Source: Pelagibius marinus
GTDB lineage: Bacteria; Pseudomonadota; Alphaproteobacteria; Kiloniellales; Kiloniellaceae
Assembly: GCF_014925385.1 (NCBI RefSeq)
Contig: NZ_JACSDK010000019.1
Coordinates: forward strand, 1-64,000
DNA: 64,000 bases
Reading direction: 5' to 3'
How positions within the stretch are numbered: the first letter of the stretch is position 1; each line of letters begins with the position of its first letter. A model generated the notes under the pieces. It saw only the letters and a program-made list of their open reading frames with translations. It made no database searches and was not told the origin of the DNA. Positions 35,886 through 46,099 of this stretch are shown here, one piece after another. The translations under genes were made by a program, and so were the position numbers.

Positions 35886-37877
35886 TTATGACCCGGCCGG
35901 AGGAATCTGGAGGGCCCAGCGCTGCAGGTGCTTGGGCTGGCCTTCCCGGTAAACGACCAGGCTCTCGAGAATACGCTGGACGTAGTTGCGTGTCTCGCTG
36001 AAGGGAATGCGCTCGATCCAGTTGACCGCATCGACTTTCGGGTCGCGCGGATCGCCATACTCCTTGATCCAGCGCTCGGCGCGCGACGGGCCGGCGTTGT
36101 AGGCAGCCAGGGCCAGGATATAGGAGCCGTCGAACTGCTCCAGAAGTTCCTTGAGGTACGCCTGACCGAGGCGAAGGTTGTAGTCCGGATCGCTGGTCAG
36201 GCGGTCTCGGTTGAAAGGGATGCCAAGCCCGCGCGCCGTGTGACGGGCAGTCGCCGGCATCAACTGCATCAGGCCGAGTGCGCCGACCGGGCTGCGTGCC
36301 TTGGGATAGAACTCACTTTCCTGGCGCATGACCGCGAGCACCAGGGCCGCCTCCGGCGCCGGTCCTACGGGCAAGGCGCGCCTGGGGTAGAGCATCAGAT
36401 GCAGGTCATGGCCGTTCCGCCGCGCAGTTTTCGCCGTGCGGATCGCGAGATCCTGGCGCTCAACACTGTTGGCCAGTTCGATGATGAGGCGGTGATCGAA
36501 ATCGTCCTCGGCGTCCTGGCGCAGCCGGGCAAAGAAGAGGTTCTGCAGGCGCGGTTGGTCCAACTCGCCGAGAAGGCGGATTGCGGCGACGAGTTCATTG
36601 GTCTCGAAAAGTGCGCGCCGTGGCGCCGGCATGGCCGGCATGGCCTGCAGCACAGGCTGCCGTTCCACGCCCATGCGCTGACTGGCAAGCTGGCCATAGA
36701 ACGTTGCCGAGTAAGCGGCGGCCTTTTCGTACCACTGTCGAGCATCCTGCGTTCGACGCAGTTCGCTGGCAGCCTCTCCGGCCCAGAAAGCGCCCCGAGA
36801 TTTGCTGATGTCCGATGAGACGCCGTCGTGCAGACGCACGAAATGGTCATAGGCAACAGTTGGCTTTTTGAGGTATCGCAGCGCCAGCCAGCCGCCGAGC
36901 CATTCTCCCTCGGCGAAGGCGACGCCTTCATCGTGGCCGTGCCGGGCGCTGATGCGGTAGGCAAGATCGAAGTCGTTGCGGTCCAGGGCGCGCCATACGA
37001 CCCAATTCCTGAGCCGCCACCAGGCTGGGCCCTCGGGCATGCCGGCCGGCAAGCTATCCAGCAGTTCCACCACCCCTTCCAGGCGCCCCCGGCGCTGGCG
37101 CCAGACGGCGCGCTCGTAGGTGAGGCCGGGATCGTTGCTCAGATGTGAGGGGACACGGCCGATGAGGGCGTCGACGCCGGGCCGATTGCCGATCAGGGCG
37201 AGGCGGGCACGGGCCAGGGCCGCGGGGCCGGGCGGTACGCGTTGGACCTGCCGGCGGGCGGCCGTCGTGCGGTGGTCCCAGAGGAGGCGGTCCAGCCGGT
37301 CGATCTCGTCCTCTTTGGTCAGGACGGCTCTGAACCTTTTGCGGAAGGCGTCTTCTTCCTGGGAGTCGAAGTCAATGGTGACCCAATAATGACGCGCCGC
37401 GGTCCGCGCCCGGTCCCGCTGGCCGTTGTCCCAAAGAGCCCCGGCGTGGCGCAGGGCGCCATGCCCGGTAATCGGCAGTCGCTCTCCGAACCAGGCCAAG
37501 ACCTGCGCCGCGGAGAGAGTGTCAGGCAGCACCTCTTCTGCATTGCGGTAAAGACCATAGAGCCCGGGCCAGCCCGGATTGGCCTCAAGGAAGGCCGAAA
37601 TCTCCGCGAAGCTGCGGCCGGAATCGCGCCGCCCGAGATCCCGCCAGGTGACGATCTTGGCGGCGAGGGAGTGCTTCCCCTGCCTGGCCAGAGCGAGGGC
37701 CCGGTCGTACTGCCCGTTCTCGAAGAGGGTCAGGGCGGAGGCATAGAGTTGACGGTCGGACGCGGTCAGCTTTTCCCCCGCCGCCGCCGAGGCCGGCAAG
37801 GGCGCAGCAGCAGCCGCCAGAAGGCTGACAAAGGCGAGAGAAACAGCCAGGACGCTCTTGCCGATGTGCAGGATCAC
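35886..37877 (-). CDS. Soluble lytic murein transglycosylase (Slt70-like)
   Basis: A 663-residue periplasmic enzyme that cleaves the glycan strand to form 1,6-anhydro ends. I choose GTG 37877 as the start: GGAG lies 6 bases upstream, and a signal peptide (ILHIGKSVLAVSLAFVSLLA... ending PASAAA) then follows directly. An ATG further upstream would add an unlikely Pro/Arg-rich tail. The middle is an alpha-superhelical U/L domain. The C-terminal SLT domain has catalytic Glu in VMRQESEFYPKARSP, GLMQLMPATA and ALAAYNAGPSRAERW. It is divergent from dapA. Confidence 0.93.
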   Translation of the reverse strand: MILHIGKSVLAVSLAFVSLLAAAAAPLPASAAAGEKLTASDRQLYASALTLFENGQYDRALALARQGKHSLAAKIVTWRDLGRRDSGRSFAEISAFLEANPGWPGLYGLYRNAEEVLPDTLSAAQVLAWFGERLPITGHGALRHAGALWDNGQRDRARTAARHYWVTIDFDSQEEDAFRKRFRAVLTKEDEIDRLDRLLWDHRTTAARRQVQRVPPGPAALARARLALIGNRPGVDALIGRVPSHLSNDPGLTYERAVWRQRRGRLEGVVELLDSLPAGMPEGPAWWRLRNWVVWRALDRNDFDLAYRISARHGHDEGVAFAEGEWLGGWLALRYLKKPTVAYDHFVRLHDGVSSDISKSRGAFWAGEAASELRRTQDARQWYEKAAAYSATFYGQLASQRMGVERQPVLQAMPAMPAPRRALFETNELVAAIRLLGELDQPRLQNLFFARLRQDAEDDFDHRLIIELANSVERQDLAIRTAKTARRNGHDLHLMLYPRRALPVGPAPEAALVLAVMRQESEFYPKARSPVGALGLMQLMPATARHTARGLGIPFNRDRLTSDPDYNLRLGQAYLKELLEQFDGSYILALAAYNAGPSRAERWIKEYGDPRDPKVDAVNWIERIPFSETRNYVQRILESLVVYREGQPKHLQRWALQIPPAGS

Positions 37878-38051
37878 TGAGGACTCCGCCCGCTTTCCGA
37901 AGGTCGGCTGAGGGTAATGTGATGGGCAGGGCGCTCGCAAGGGCCGCCGCGCCCCAGCACCGCTTGCTCCCAAACGATGCAAGGGCTATGTTCCCCGGTC
38001 ACTGGGCCCGCCGTGGGCCGCGGAAAACTTGCCGATTTAGGGAATTTGATC

Positions 38052-38939
38052 ATGTCCGGCCCTATGTTTTCGGGCTCCATCACCGCGCTTATCACACCAT
38101 TTCGTGATGGGCAGCTGGATGAAGATGCCTTTCAGCGCTTCGTAGAGTGGCAGATCGAGGAAGGGACGAGTGCATTGGTCTCCTGCGGGACGACGGGGGA
38201 ATCCCCGACGTTGACCCACGAGGAAGACATGCGCGTAACAGCCCTTTGCATCGAGGCCGCGAAAGGCAAAGCACCGGTGATTGCCGGGACGGGCTCAAAC
38301 TCCACCGACGAGGCCATCATGCTGACGCGGCACGCCAAGGAGGCCGGCGCCGATGCCGCTCTGGTGGTGACGCCGTACTACAACAAGCCGACCCAGGAAG
38401 GGCTCTACCAGCACTACAAGGCGATTCACGATGCGGTCGAAATCCCGATCCTGATCTACAACATTCCGGGGCGCTGCATCGTCGACATGTCGGTCGAGAC
38501 CATGGCACGGCTGGCCGAGTTGCCGAACATCGTGGGCGTGAAGGACGCGACGGCGGATCTGACCCGCCCTGCGCGAACCAAGGCAGCGATCGGAGACGAT
38601 TTCGCCCAGCTTTCGGGTGAGGACGCGACGGTGGTTCCGTTTCTGGCGCAGGGCGGCCATGGCTGCATCTCCGTGACCTCGAACGTCGCGCCGCGGCTCT
38701 GCGCTGAGCTGCATGCGGCCTGGAAGAGCCGCGATCTTGACCGCGTGACCGAGCTGAACGACCGGCTGATGCCGCTGCACCAAGCGCTCTTCATCGAGTC
38801 CAATCCGGCGCCGGTGAAGTATGCCGCCAAGCTGCTCGATCATTGCGATGATGAGGTGCGACTGCCGATGGTGCGGATTCAGCCTGAAACCCAGGCCAAA
38901 GTCCGCTCGGCCATGGTCCACGCCGGGCTCCTCAACTAA
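38052..38939 (+). CDS. dapA: 4-hydroxy-tetrahydrodipicolinate synthase
   Basis: A 295-residue class I aldolase of lysine and diaminopimelate synthesis, condensing aspartate semialdehyde with pyruvate. Landmarks are GSITALITPF, the CGTTGESPTL substrate loop, VVTPYYNKP, YNIPGR, and the Schiff-base lysine in GVKDATAD. ATG 38052 follows AGGGAA by about 8 bases; a frame from 37977 is only an extension. smpB follows after 18 bases, a common arrangement in proteobacteria. Confidence 0.95.
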   Translation: MSGPMFSGSITALITPFRDGQLDEDAFQRFVEWQIEEGTSALVSCGTTGESPTLTHEEDMRVTALCIEAAKGKAPVIAGTGSNSTDEAIMLTRHAKEAGADAALVVTPYYNKPTQEGLYQHYKAIHDAVEIPILIYNIPGRCIVDMSVETMARLAELPNIVGVKDATADLTRPARTKAAIGDDFAQLSGEDATVVPFLAQGGHGCISVTSNVAPRLCAELHAAWKSRDLDRVTELNDRLMPLHQALFIESNPAPVKYAAKLLDHCDDEVRLPMVRIQPETQAKVRSAMVHAGLLN

Positions 38940-38957
38940 GCCAGCGAGACCGAAACC

Positions 38958-39422
38958 ATGAACGCGGGCGCGAAGCAGATCGCGGCCCAGAACCGCCGGG
39001 CGCGCCACGACTATCAGATCGAGGAACGCTTCGAAGCGGGACTGGTTCTGATGGGCAGCGAGGTGAAGTCGCTGCGCGGCGGTCGGGCATCCATCGGGGA
39101 AGCCTATGTCACCGAGCGTGGCGGGGAGCTCTACCTGCAAGGCGCCCATATCCCCGAATACGATGCGGCGACCCACAACAACCACGAACCACGCCGGCTG
39201 CGGAAGCTGCTCGTGCACCGCCGCGAGTTGGCCAAATTGGTGGGGCAGGTGCGGCGCGAGGGCTACACCCTGGTTCCGCTCGCCATCTACTTCAACGAGC
39301 GCGGCATCGCCAAGCTGGAAGTCGGCCTGGCGCGCGGCAAGCGCAAGGCCGACAAGCGGCAGGACATCAAGGCCCGCGAGTGGGATCGCCGCAAATCACG
39401 CCTCTTGAGGGAACGCAGCTAA
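38958..39422 (+). CDS. smpB: SsrA-binding protein
   Basis: A 154-residue partner of tmRNA in trans-translation, which rescues stalled ribosomes. The N-terminal NRRARHDYQIEERFEAGLVL, the GSEVKSLRGGRASIGEAYV segment and the basic C-terminal tail (REWDRRKSRLLRERS) that enters the decoding site are all present. Its 3' end overlaps the convergent uracil-DNA glycosylase gene by 27 bases. No ssrA gene was found in the window. Confidence 0.97.
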   Translation: MNAGAKQIAAQNRRARHDYQIEERFEAGLVLMGSEVKSLRGGRASIGEAYVTERGGELYLQGAHIPEYDAATHNNHEPRRLRKLLVHRRELAKLVGQVRREGYTLVPLAIYFNERGIAKLEVGLARGKRKADKRQDIKAREWDRRKSRLLRERS

Positions 39423-40043
39423 GCGCTCTTTGACCTCGGCGAAAACCTCCTCGAACATGGCCTCGGTGAGGCGCCCGGTGTTGGTGTTGTAGCGGGAGCA
39501 GTGGTAGCTGTCCGCGACCGTCAGGCCGTCGATCTCATGAATTGCGCAGTGGCGGAAAGGATAGTGGCTCTTGCGGACGCCAAGGGTGGTCAGGACGGCG
39601 CCGTGGGAGAGGCTCCCGAGGCAAAGGATTACCTTCAGCCGCTTCATGGCGTCGATTTCCCGCACCAGAAAAGGGCGGCAGTTCTTGGCTTCGGGCCCCG
39701 TGGGCTTGTTCTCCGGCGGCACGCAGCGCACGGCATTGGTGACCCGGCAGTCGACCAGACGCAGTCCGTCGTCGGCGCGGCGCCCGTAGCTGCCCTGGGC
39801 AAAGCCGAACCTTCCGAGTGTCTGATAGAGGAGGTCGCCGGCGTAGTCGCCGGTGAAGGGTCTGCCGGTCTGGTTGGCCCCCTTGAGGCCGGGGGCGAGA
39901 CCGACGATCAACAGGCGCGCATCGAGGGGGCCAAAGGCCTGTACCGGAGCATTGTGGAACGCCGGGTAGGCGGCCTGGTTGGCTTCCCGAAAGGAGACAA
40001 GGCGAGGGCAGAGCGCGCAATCGCGCGGCGGCTCGATTTGCAT
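39396..40043 (-). CDS. Uracil-DNA glycosylase, family 5 (UDGb-type)
   Basis: A 215-residue base-excision repair enzyme removing uracil and some deaminated purines. Motif 1 reads GLAPGLKGANQTGRPFTGD, which is the family 5 version. Four cysteines fit the [4Fe-4S] cluster: CALC near the N-terminus, and NAVRC and AKNC about 16 residues apart. Motif 3 is SYHCSRYNTNTG. The gene ends inside the end of smpB, and the NYN-domain gene lies upstream. Confidence 0.9.
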   Translation of the reverse strand: MQIEPPRDCALCPRLVSFREANQAAYPAFHNAPVQAFGPLDARLLIVGLAPGLKGANQTGRPFTGDYAGDLLYQTLGRFGFAQGSYGRRADDGLRLVDCRVTNAVRCVPPENKPTGPEAKNCRPFLVREIDAMKRLKVILCLGSLSHGAVLTTLGVRKSHYPFRHCAIHEIDGLTVADSYHCSRYNTNTGRLTEAMFEEVFAEVKERLAAFPQEA

Positions 40044-40058
40044 GACCGGACCGGGCGC

Positions 40059-40685
40059 CTAGACGGCTTCGTCCTCGTAATAGTCGTCGTCGAGGTAGTG
40101 GTCCTCGTCGTAGCCGCCCTGGCGCAGGCGCTCGCCGCTGCGGGAGCGGTCACCCGGAAGCTGGCGGGCAATCTGCGACTGCAGTTCGGCGAGGTCGATA
40201 AAGATATCGGCCTGGCGCCGCAGTTCGTCGGCGATCATCGGCGGCTGGGAGCGCAGCGTCGAAACGACAGTGACCCGTCGGCCGCGCCGCTGGATGGTCT
40301 CAACCAGGCGCCGAAAATCGCCGTCTCCCGAGAACAACACGATGTGATCCAGGTGATCGAGCATCTCCATGGCATCGACCGCCAGTTCGATGTCCATGTT
40401 GCCCTTGACCTTGCGCCGGCCGGCCGCGTCGGTGAATTCCTTGGTCGGCTTCGTCACCATCGTGTAGCCGTTGTAGTCCAGCCAGTCGACCAGAGGACGA
40501 ATAGGGGAATATTCTTGGTCTTCGACGAGTGCTGTATAGTAAAGGGCGCGGACAAGATTGCATTGACTGGAGAAAATATCCAACAAGCGCTTGTAATCAA
40601 TATCAAATCCTAAGGCCCGGGCTGTCGCGTAAAGGTTCGCGCCATCGATGAAAAGAGCAACCCGTTCCTGACTATAGAACTTCAT
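40059..40685 (-). CDS. NYN/PIN-like domain protein (LabA/DUF88 family)
   Basis: A 208-residue protein with a PIN-like nuclease fold. Acidic active-site residues lie in VALFIDGANLYATAR, VKGNMDIELAVDAMEM and LFSGDGDFRRLVE. The C-terminus is an acidic, Tyr/Asp-rich tail. Family members are implicated in RNA cleavage or regulation. The start at 40685 is preceded by AAAGGGG; an open extension to 40733 is not used. folK is divergent. Confidence 0.9.
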   Translation of the reverse strand: MKFYSQERVALFIDGANLYATARALGFDIDYKRLLDIFSSQCNLVRALYYTALVEDQEYSPIRPLVDWLDYNGYTMVTKPTKEFTDAAGRRKVKGNMDIELAVDAMEMLDHLDHIVLFSGDGDFRRLVETIQRRGRRVTVVSTLRSQPPMIADELRRQADIFIDLAELQSQIARQLPGDRSRSGERLRQGGYDEDHYLDDDYYEDEAV

Positions 40686-40891
40686 TTCTACCCCTTTGAA
40701 AGACCGGCGCTTAGGCAGCCTGGCCGGTCTCACAGAAATCCCGATTCAGAACTAAACCCGCTACTGGAGAAGGCTGAACTTCTGGCTCCCACTCTGCAAC
40801 GGAACAGCCATTTCCATGCTAGAGATTTAAGTCTTCTTGTCTTGCTCGCAAGAGCAGCAGCATTATCGGTGCAGGACCGGGTCCGGGAAAC

Positions 40892-41395
40892 ATGATTCTT
40901 ATCGCCCTAGGGTCGAACCTCGTCACGGCAGAATTCGACACCTCTCAGAAGTTGTTAGAGTGCTCGCTTAAGTCTCTGGAACAAAATGATGTTCAGGTCC
41001 TGAGGCGATCGTCCTGGTACCGTAGCGCGCCGATCCCTGCTTCGGACCAGCCCTGGTTCGTCAATGGCGTCGCAGAGATCGCATCACCACTGAGTCCCAA
41101 GGCCTTGCTGGGCGCTCTACATGCCGTCGAAGATGAATACGGGCGTATGCGTTCGCAGCGGAATGAAAGCCGGACGCTCGATCTCGACCTTCTGGTTTAT
41201 GACGACCAAGTCATCAACGAAATGGACGGTCTGGTGCTGCCGCACCCACGGCTGCAGGAGCGGGCCTTCGTCCTGCTGCCGCTGGCCGAGGTCGCGCCGC
41301 GGTGGCGCCATCCGGTGAGCGGGCTAACGGCAGCTGAAATGCTGGACTCCCTGCCGCCGGGACAGCAGGTGGAGCGGATCGCCGCAGAGGAATGA
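40892..41395 (+). CDS. folK: 2-amino-4-hydroxy-6-hydroxymethyldihydropteridine pyrophosphokinase
   Basis: A 167-residue enzyme that transfers pyrophosphate from ATP to the pterin in folate synthesis. The family landmarks are LIALGSNL at the N-terminus, [20 protein letters not shown], and the signature [14 protein letters not shown] followed by [16 protein letters not shown]. folP or folB are not adjacent. The next gene on the strand is rpoZ. Confidence 0.95.
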   Translation: MILIALGSNLVTAEFDTSQKLLECSLKSLEQNDVQVLRRSSWYRSAPIPASDQPWFVNGVAEIASPLSPKALLGALHAVEDEYGRMRSQRNESRTLDLDLLVYDDQVINEMDGLVLPHPRLQERAFVLLPLAEVAPRWRHPVSGLTAAEMLDSLPPGQQVERIAAEE

Positions 41396-41510
41396 AGGGC
41401 TGCGCCCAGAGGCCACCTTCGGGCTTGCGAAGCCGGCTGAGGGCCCATATATTCCGCGCCGCTGGGTTCCGACCGGGGCCCGGCACACTGATCTGTGGAG
41501 AATCGATACC

Positions 41511-41876
41511 ATGGCGCGCGTTACAGTTGAAGATTGCGTTCTGAAGGTCCCCAACCGCTTTGAGCTGGTGATGAAGGCCGCTCAGCGCGCCCGGGACATC
41601 TCCTCCGGCGCGTCCCTGACCGTCGACCGCGACAACGACAAGAACCCGGTCGTGGCGTTGCGCGAGATCGCCGACGAGACGGTGAGCCTGGATATGCTGG
41701 GCAATGCCCTGATCCAGGGCCTGCAGAAGCAGAGCGAGCAGGACGAGCCCGAGGACGATATCGTCGAATTCGACACGCCTGTCATGCCTGCCGCTGGCGA
41801 GGAGCCGCTCCTGCAGGAGGGGGCGCCAGCGACGCCCGAGGCGGACGAAGCCGAGGCCGCCGACGAGGTCGAGTAG
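41511..41876 (+). CDS. rpoZ: RNA polymerase omega subunit
   Basis: A 121-residue subunit that helps assemble the beta' subunit and contributes to ppGpp response. The start [20 protein letters not shown] and [20 protein letters not shown] are diagnostic. The C-terminal third is acidic and variable, as usual in Alphaproteobacteria. It directly precedes rsh, the classical order. Confidence 0.97.
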   Translation: MARVTVEDCVLKVPNRFELVMKAAQRARDISSGASLTVDRDNDKNPVVALREIADETVSLDMLGNALIQGLQKQSEQDEPEDDIVEFDTPVMPAAGEEPLLQEGAPATPEADEAEAADEVE

Positions 41877-41952
41877 TCGGCTGACGCTTCGGGGCCGGTT
41901 AGACCCTTAACAAAGGGGGAACAGGCCCGATTCCATACCGGAAAACATGTAC

Positions 41953-41981
41953 TTGGCGGCCTGAGCCCGGGCGCGTATGCT
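41953..41981 (+). promoter_or_regulatory. Candidate promoter of rsh
   Basis: TTGGCG (41953-41958) and TATGCT (41976-41981) are separated by 17 bases and lie 50 bases before the rsh start. Both are fair matches to the housekeeping sigma consensus. Confidence 0.35.
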
Positions 41982-42030
41982 GGAATTGTTTTAATTTTGG
42001 TAGTGGCGGAAGCCGTAGTTCGGGCGCAGC

Positions 42031-44175
42031 ATGATCCGGCAGTTTGAACTCGTCGAACGGGTCAAATCCTATGATCCGGGCGCGGATGAGGATGCTCTCA
42101 ACCGCGCCTATGTCTTTGCCATGAAAGCCCACGGGTCGCAGAAGCGCGCCTCGGGGGACCCCTATTTCTCCCATCCGATTGAAGTTGCCGGCATCCTCAC
42201 GGATCTGAAGCTGGACGATTCTTCTATCATCACTGCGCTGCTCCACGACGTCGTCGAGGACACTGACTATTCCCTGGGAGACGTCGAGACGACGTTCGGC
42301 AAGGATATTGCCCGCCTGGTGGACGGTGTCACCAAGCTGGGCCGCCTGGAGCTGCAGTCCGAGGAAACCAAGCACGCGGAGAACTTCCGCAAGCTGTTGG
42401 TGGCGATGTCCGAAGACATCCGGGTGCTGTTGGTGAAGCTTGCCGACCGGTTGCACAACATGCAGACGCTTCATTTCATCTCGTCGCCCGACAAGCGCCG
42501 CCGCATCGCGCGGGAGACCATGGATATCTATGCGCCCTTGGCTGAGCGCATCGGTATGCATGGATTCAAAGACCAGCTGGAAGACTTGGCCTTCGCCGAG
42601 CTGAACCGGGAAGGCCGTGAATCCGTGCTGGCGCGCCTGGAGTTTCTGCGCGGCCAGGGCCAGGACCTGTCCGACCGTATCGTCGGCGAACTGCGTCAGC
42701 GTCTGGCGGAGGAGGGAGTTGAGGCCACCGTTTCCGGCCGCATGAAGACACCCTATTCGGTGTGGCGCAAAATGCAGCGCAAGAACATCACGTTCGAACA
42801 GCTGTCGGACATCATGGCCTTTCGTGTCGTGGTCGACAGCCTGGGCGACTGCTACCACGCTCTGGGCCAGCTGCACAGCCGCTATCCCGTTGTCCCCGGG
42901 CGCTTCAAGGACTATATCTCCACGCCGAAACCGAACGGCTACCGCTCGCTGCACACCACGATCATCGGGCCCGAGCGACAGAGGATCGAGGTGCAGATCC
43001 GCACCCGCGAAATGCACGAGGTTGCCGAGCTCGGCGTCGCGGCCCACTGGAAATACAAGCAGGACAGCCCGCAGGTCGAAGGCCGGCAGTATCGCTGGAT
43101 GCGGGAATTGCTGGATATCTTGGAGCATGCCGACAACCCCGAGGAGTTCCTGGAGCACACCAAGCTGGAGATGTTCCAGGACCAGGTTTTCTGCTTCACG
43201 CCGAAGGGGGCGGTGATCGCCCTGCCGAGCGGCGCGACGCCGGTCGACTTCGCTTATGCTGTCCATTCCGAGGTGGGCGACACATGCGTCGGCGCCAAGG
43301 TCAACGGGCGTATGGTCCAGTTGCGCGCGCCACTCCAGAACGGCGATCAGGTGGAGATCATCACCTCCAAAGCCCAGACGCCGTCGCCGGACTGGGAGCA
43401 GTTCGTCGTTTCCGGAAAGGCCAAGGCCCGTGTGCGGCGCTTTGTACGGCTGAAGCAGCGCGAACAGTACATGGAACTGGGCCGCCAGATCCTGCAGAAG
43501 TCCTTCCGCCAGGAAGGCTACGAGATGACCGAAAAGGGACTGGAGTCAGTCCTCAAGCGCTTCAAGGCCGAAACCGTCGGCGACCTTTGCGCAGCGGTCG
43601 GCCAGGGGCACCACACCGGCCGCGAGATCGTCACGGCGGTCTATCCGGGCACCAAGGACGACGCCAAGGTCCAGAAGATCGTTCCCATCGCGCGGGCAAG
43701 GGCGCGCCAGGGCAGAGGGCAGGAGACCTCGGTCCCGATCAAGGGACTGATCCCGGGAATGGCTGTCCACTACGCCCACTGCTGCCACCCGCTGCCGGGT
43801 GACCGGATCGTCGGTATCGTCACGACGGGCAAGGGGGTCACCGTCCATACCATCGACTGTGACACCCTGGAGAGCTTCCAGGCGACGCCGGAGCGCTGGG
43901 TCGATCTGTCCTGGGACGTGGACGACGGCTTGGAGCAGCGCATCGGGCGCCTGCACGTCATTGTCGCCAACGAGCCGGGTAGCCTGGGCAGCCTGTCGAC
44001 CATCATCGGCAAGAATCACGGAAATATCAGCAACCTCAAGATTACAAATCGTTCAATTGATTTTTTTGAGATGCTGATCGATGTTGAGGTGACGAGTGTC
44101 AAGCATTTGTCGAATATTATCGCTGCCTTGCGCGCGATGCCGGTTATTACGTCGGTGGAGCGGGCAAGGGGTTAA
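42031..44175 (+). CDS. rsh: Bifunctional (p)ppGpp synthetase/hydrolase (RelA/SpoT homologue)
   Basis: A 714-residue stringent-response enzyme. The N-terminal HD hydrolase domain is intact (HDVVEDT with His72-Asp73, and Glu76-Asp77). The synthetase domain has RMKTPYSVWRKM and YRSLHTTIIGPE. TGS (VFCFTPKGAVIALPSGATPVDFAYA), helical/zinc-finger (AVHYAHCCHPLPGD) and C-terminal ACT domains follow in order. Alphaproteobacteria usually carry this single long bifunctional enzyme. It sits between rpoZ and the DUF2062-pdxJ genes, a conserved order. Confidence 0.97.
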   Translation: MIRQFELVERVKSYDPGADEDALNRAYVFAMKAHGSQKRASGDPYFSHPIEVAGILTDLKLDDSSIITALLHDVVEDTDYSLGDVETTFGKDIARLVDGVTKLGRLELQSEETKHAENFRKLLVAMSEDIRVLLVKLADRLHNMQTLHFISSPDKRRRIARETMDIYAPLAERIGMHGFKDQLEDLAFAELNREGRESVLARLEFLRGQGQDLSDRIVGELRQRLAEEGVEATVSGRMKTPYSVWRKMQRKNITFEQLSDIMAFRVVVDSLGDCYHALGQLHSRYPVVPGRFKDYISTPKPNGYRSLHTTIIGPERQRIEVQIRTREMHEVAELGVAAHWKYKQDSPQVEGRQYRWMRELLDILEHADNPEEFLEHTKLEMFQDQVFCFTPKGAVIALPSGATPVDFAYAVHSEVGDTCVGAKVNGRMVQLRAPLQNGDQVEIITSKAQTPSPDWEQFVVSGKAKARVRRFVRLKQREQYMELGRQILQKSFRQEGYEMTEKGLESVLKRFKAETVGDLCAAVGQGHHTGREIVTAVYPGTKDDAKVQKIVPIARARARQGRGQETSVPIKGLIPGMAVHYAHCCHPLPGDRIVGIVTTGKGVTVHTIDCDTLESFQATPERWVDLSWDVDDGLEQRIGRLHVIVANEPGSLGSLSTIIGKNHGNISNLKITNRSIDFFEMLIDVEVTSVKHLSNIIAALRAMPVITSVERARG

Positions 44176-44209
44176 GGCTGCGGCCATTTTTGGCTGATAG
44201 ACTGCAGAG

Positions 44210-44836
44210 ATGTTCAAGCGGCGCAATCCCCTGCCATTTCACAAGCGAGCCGGCGCGGTGCTGTGGCCGCGCAGCGGCTGGCGACGATCCGGGGCCTATG
44301 TGGCACACCGCCTACGCCGCCTGCCGGGGACGCCCTACCGCATTGCGGCTGGCTTTGCCAGCGGCGCCGCAGTGTCCTTCACCCCCTTCATCGGCCTTCA
44401 TTTCGTATTGGCGGCGCTGCTGGCCTTGGCGGTGCGAGGCAATATCATCGCCGCAGCGATCGGGACGGCGGTTGGGAATCCCTGGACCTTTCCCGTCATA
44501 TGGCTTTGGATCTACTCACTGGGCCGGTGGGTTCTGGGCGGCGACAGCTTGACAGCACTGCCCGATGACCTTTCATTGCACAGAATAATTTTCGAGGACC
44601 CTCTGGAAGTACTGCTGCCTATGGTGGTGGGAGGGATTCCGACGGCAGTGGTGGCGTGGTTCGTGTTCTTTTGGCCGGTGCAGCGGACCGTGGCCGGATA
44701 TCAGAGGGCGCGGCGCCGCCGTCTCCGCAAGCGCCTGCGCCATCGCCGAGGGCCCATTGCCGGAGAGAGCGGGGCCTCTGAGCCGAAGGAAGGTGCTCGG
44801 CTCGCAGAAACGAGGAAATACGAGAGGCAGCTATGA
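44210..44836 (+). CDS. DUF2062 membrane protein
   Basis: A 208-residue inner-membrane protein of unknown function. Landmarks are [23 protein letters not shown], the NPWTFP motif and a second pair of hydrophobic segments ([19 protein letters not shown]). The C-terminus is strongly basic. It overlaps pdxJ by four bases, as part of the rsh-pdxJ-acpS-lepB cluster. Confidence 0.92.
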   Translation: MFKRRNPLPFHKRAGAVLWPRSGWRRSGAYVAHRLRRLPGTPYRIAAGFASGAAVSFTPFIGLHFVLAALLALAVRGNIIAAAIGTAVGNPWTFPVIWLWIYSLGRWVLGGDSLTALPDDLSLHRIIFEDPLEVLLPMVVGGIPTAVVAWFVFFWPVQRTVAGYQRARRRRLRKRLRHRRGPIAGESGASEPKEGARLAETRKYERQL

Positions 44837-45603
44837 CCGACTACCTGCGCCTCGGCGTGAACATCGACCATGTGGCCACCATTCGAAACGCCCGTGGCGG
44901 CGGCCACCCGGACCCGGTCCGGGCAGCACGGATGGCCGCCTCGGCCGGCGCCGACGGGATCACCGCTCACCTGCGCGAGGACCGGCGGCACATTTCCGAT
45001 GAAGACATCGCCAGGCTGACGGCCGAGATCGACCTGCCGCTGAACCTGGAAATGGCGGCCACCGACGAGATGCTTGAGATAGCCCTGCGCCACAGCCCTC
45101 ACGCTGCCTGCATCGTGCCGGAGCGGCGCGAGGAGCGTACCACCGAGGGCGGCCTGGACGCGGCCGGCGGGCAACATCACCTGCAGCGCTTCGTCTCCAG
45201 CCTGAGGGACGCGGGTTCGCGGGTTTCGCTGTTCGTAGAGCCGGACCCCAAGCAACTCGAGGCAGCGGTGCGGCTGGGCGCGCCTGTCGTGGAACTGCAC
45301 ACCGGGGCCTACTGCGATGCCTTTGTCGAGGATCCCGAGGGCGCGCAGACCAGAGCCCAACTCGAACGCATCCGTACGGCGGCGGCCTTGGCAGATGAAT
45401 TGGGGCTGGAGTGCCACGCCGGGCATGGGCTGACTTTCGACACTGTGGGCTCCGTAGCCGTAATTCCGACCATCGCCGAGTTGAACATCGGGCATTTCCT
45501 GGTGGGTGAGGCGATCTTCAGCGGCCTGGACAGTGCCATCAGGCGGATGCGAGCGCTTATGAACAAGGCCCGCGCCGAGGCCGGCGGCGCCCGCAGCGCC
45601 TAG
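44833..45603 (+). CDS. pdxJ: Pyridoxine 5'-phosphate synthase
   Basis: A 256-residue TIM-barrel enzyme, the last step of DXP-dependent vitamin B6 synthesis. Landmarks are [18 protein letters not shown], the [16 protein letters not shown] loop, [26 protein letters not shown] and [10 protein letters not shown]. acpS follows after 29 bases. Confidence 0.97.
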   Translation: MTDYLRLGVNIDHVATIRNARGGGHPDPVRAARMAASAGADGITAHLREDRRHISDEDIARLTAEIDLPLNLEMAATDEMLEIALRHSPHAACIVPERREERTTEGGLDAAGGQHHLQRFVSSLRDAGSRVSLFVEPDPKQLEAAVRLGAPVVELHTGAYCDAFVEDPEGAQTRAQLERIRTAAALADELGLECHAGHGLTFDTVGSVAVIPTIAELNIGHFLVGEAIFSGLDSAIRRMRALMNKARAEAGGARSA

Positions 45604-45632
45604 CCGATCAGCGAATTTGCGGAGCGGCGACG

Positions 45633-46040
45633 GTGATTCTGGGACTGGGCAGTGACCTCATTGACATCAGGCGTATCGAGAAAACCCTGGAGCGCTTTGG
45701 CGACCGTTTCACCGAACGGGTCTTTACCGATGTCGAGCGGGCGAAATCCGACCGGCGCGCCCAGCGGGCGGCCAGCTATGCGAAGCGATTTGCCGCAAAG
45801 GAAGCTTGCGCCAAGGCGTTGGGAACGGGGGTGCCGCGGCGCGGTGTCCATTGGCGCGATCTCGGGGTGGTCAATCTGCCGAGCGGCAAGCCGACCATGG
45901 CTTTGACGCGAGGGGCAGCTGAGCGCTTGGCGGAAATGACGCCAGCGGGTATGAAGGCCCAGATTGACGTAACAATCACAGATGATTATCCCCTCGCTCA
46001 GGTTATTGTCATCATCTCGGCACTTCCTGAAGCTGGCTAG
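45633..46040 (+). CDS. acpS: Holo-[acyl-carrier-protein] synthase
   Basis: A 135-residue phosphopantetheinyl transferase that activates acyl carrier protein. The magnesium-binding Asp is in [14 protein letters not shown], and the catalytic Glu is in [18 protein letters not shown]. The start codon is GTG at 45633. Its place between pdxJ and lepB is conserved across proteobacteria. Confidence 0.96.
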   Translation: MILGLGSDLIDIRRIEKTLERFGDRFTERVFTDVERAKSDRRAQRAASYAKRFAAKEACAKALGTGVPRRGVHWRDLGVVNLPSGKPTMALTRGAAERLAEMTPAGMKAQIDVTITDDYPLAQVIVIISALPEAG

Positions 46041-46099
46041 GCCCCCTGGAGTATTCTCGGGGAGGCTTCCTTGGCGGCAGCCGCCAGGAAAGAAGGAAA

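Noticed and set aside
41899-43266. A 455-residue minus-strand frame opposite rsh
   Set aside because: It is a shadow of the conserved rsh coding sequence; the translation has no recognisable domain.
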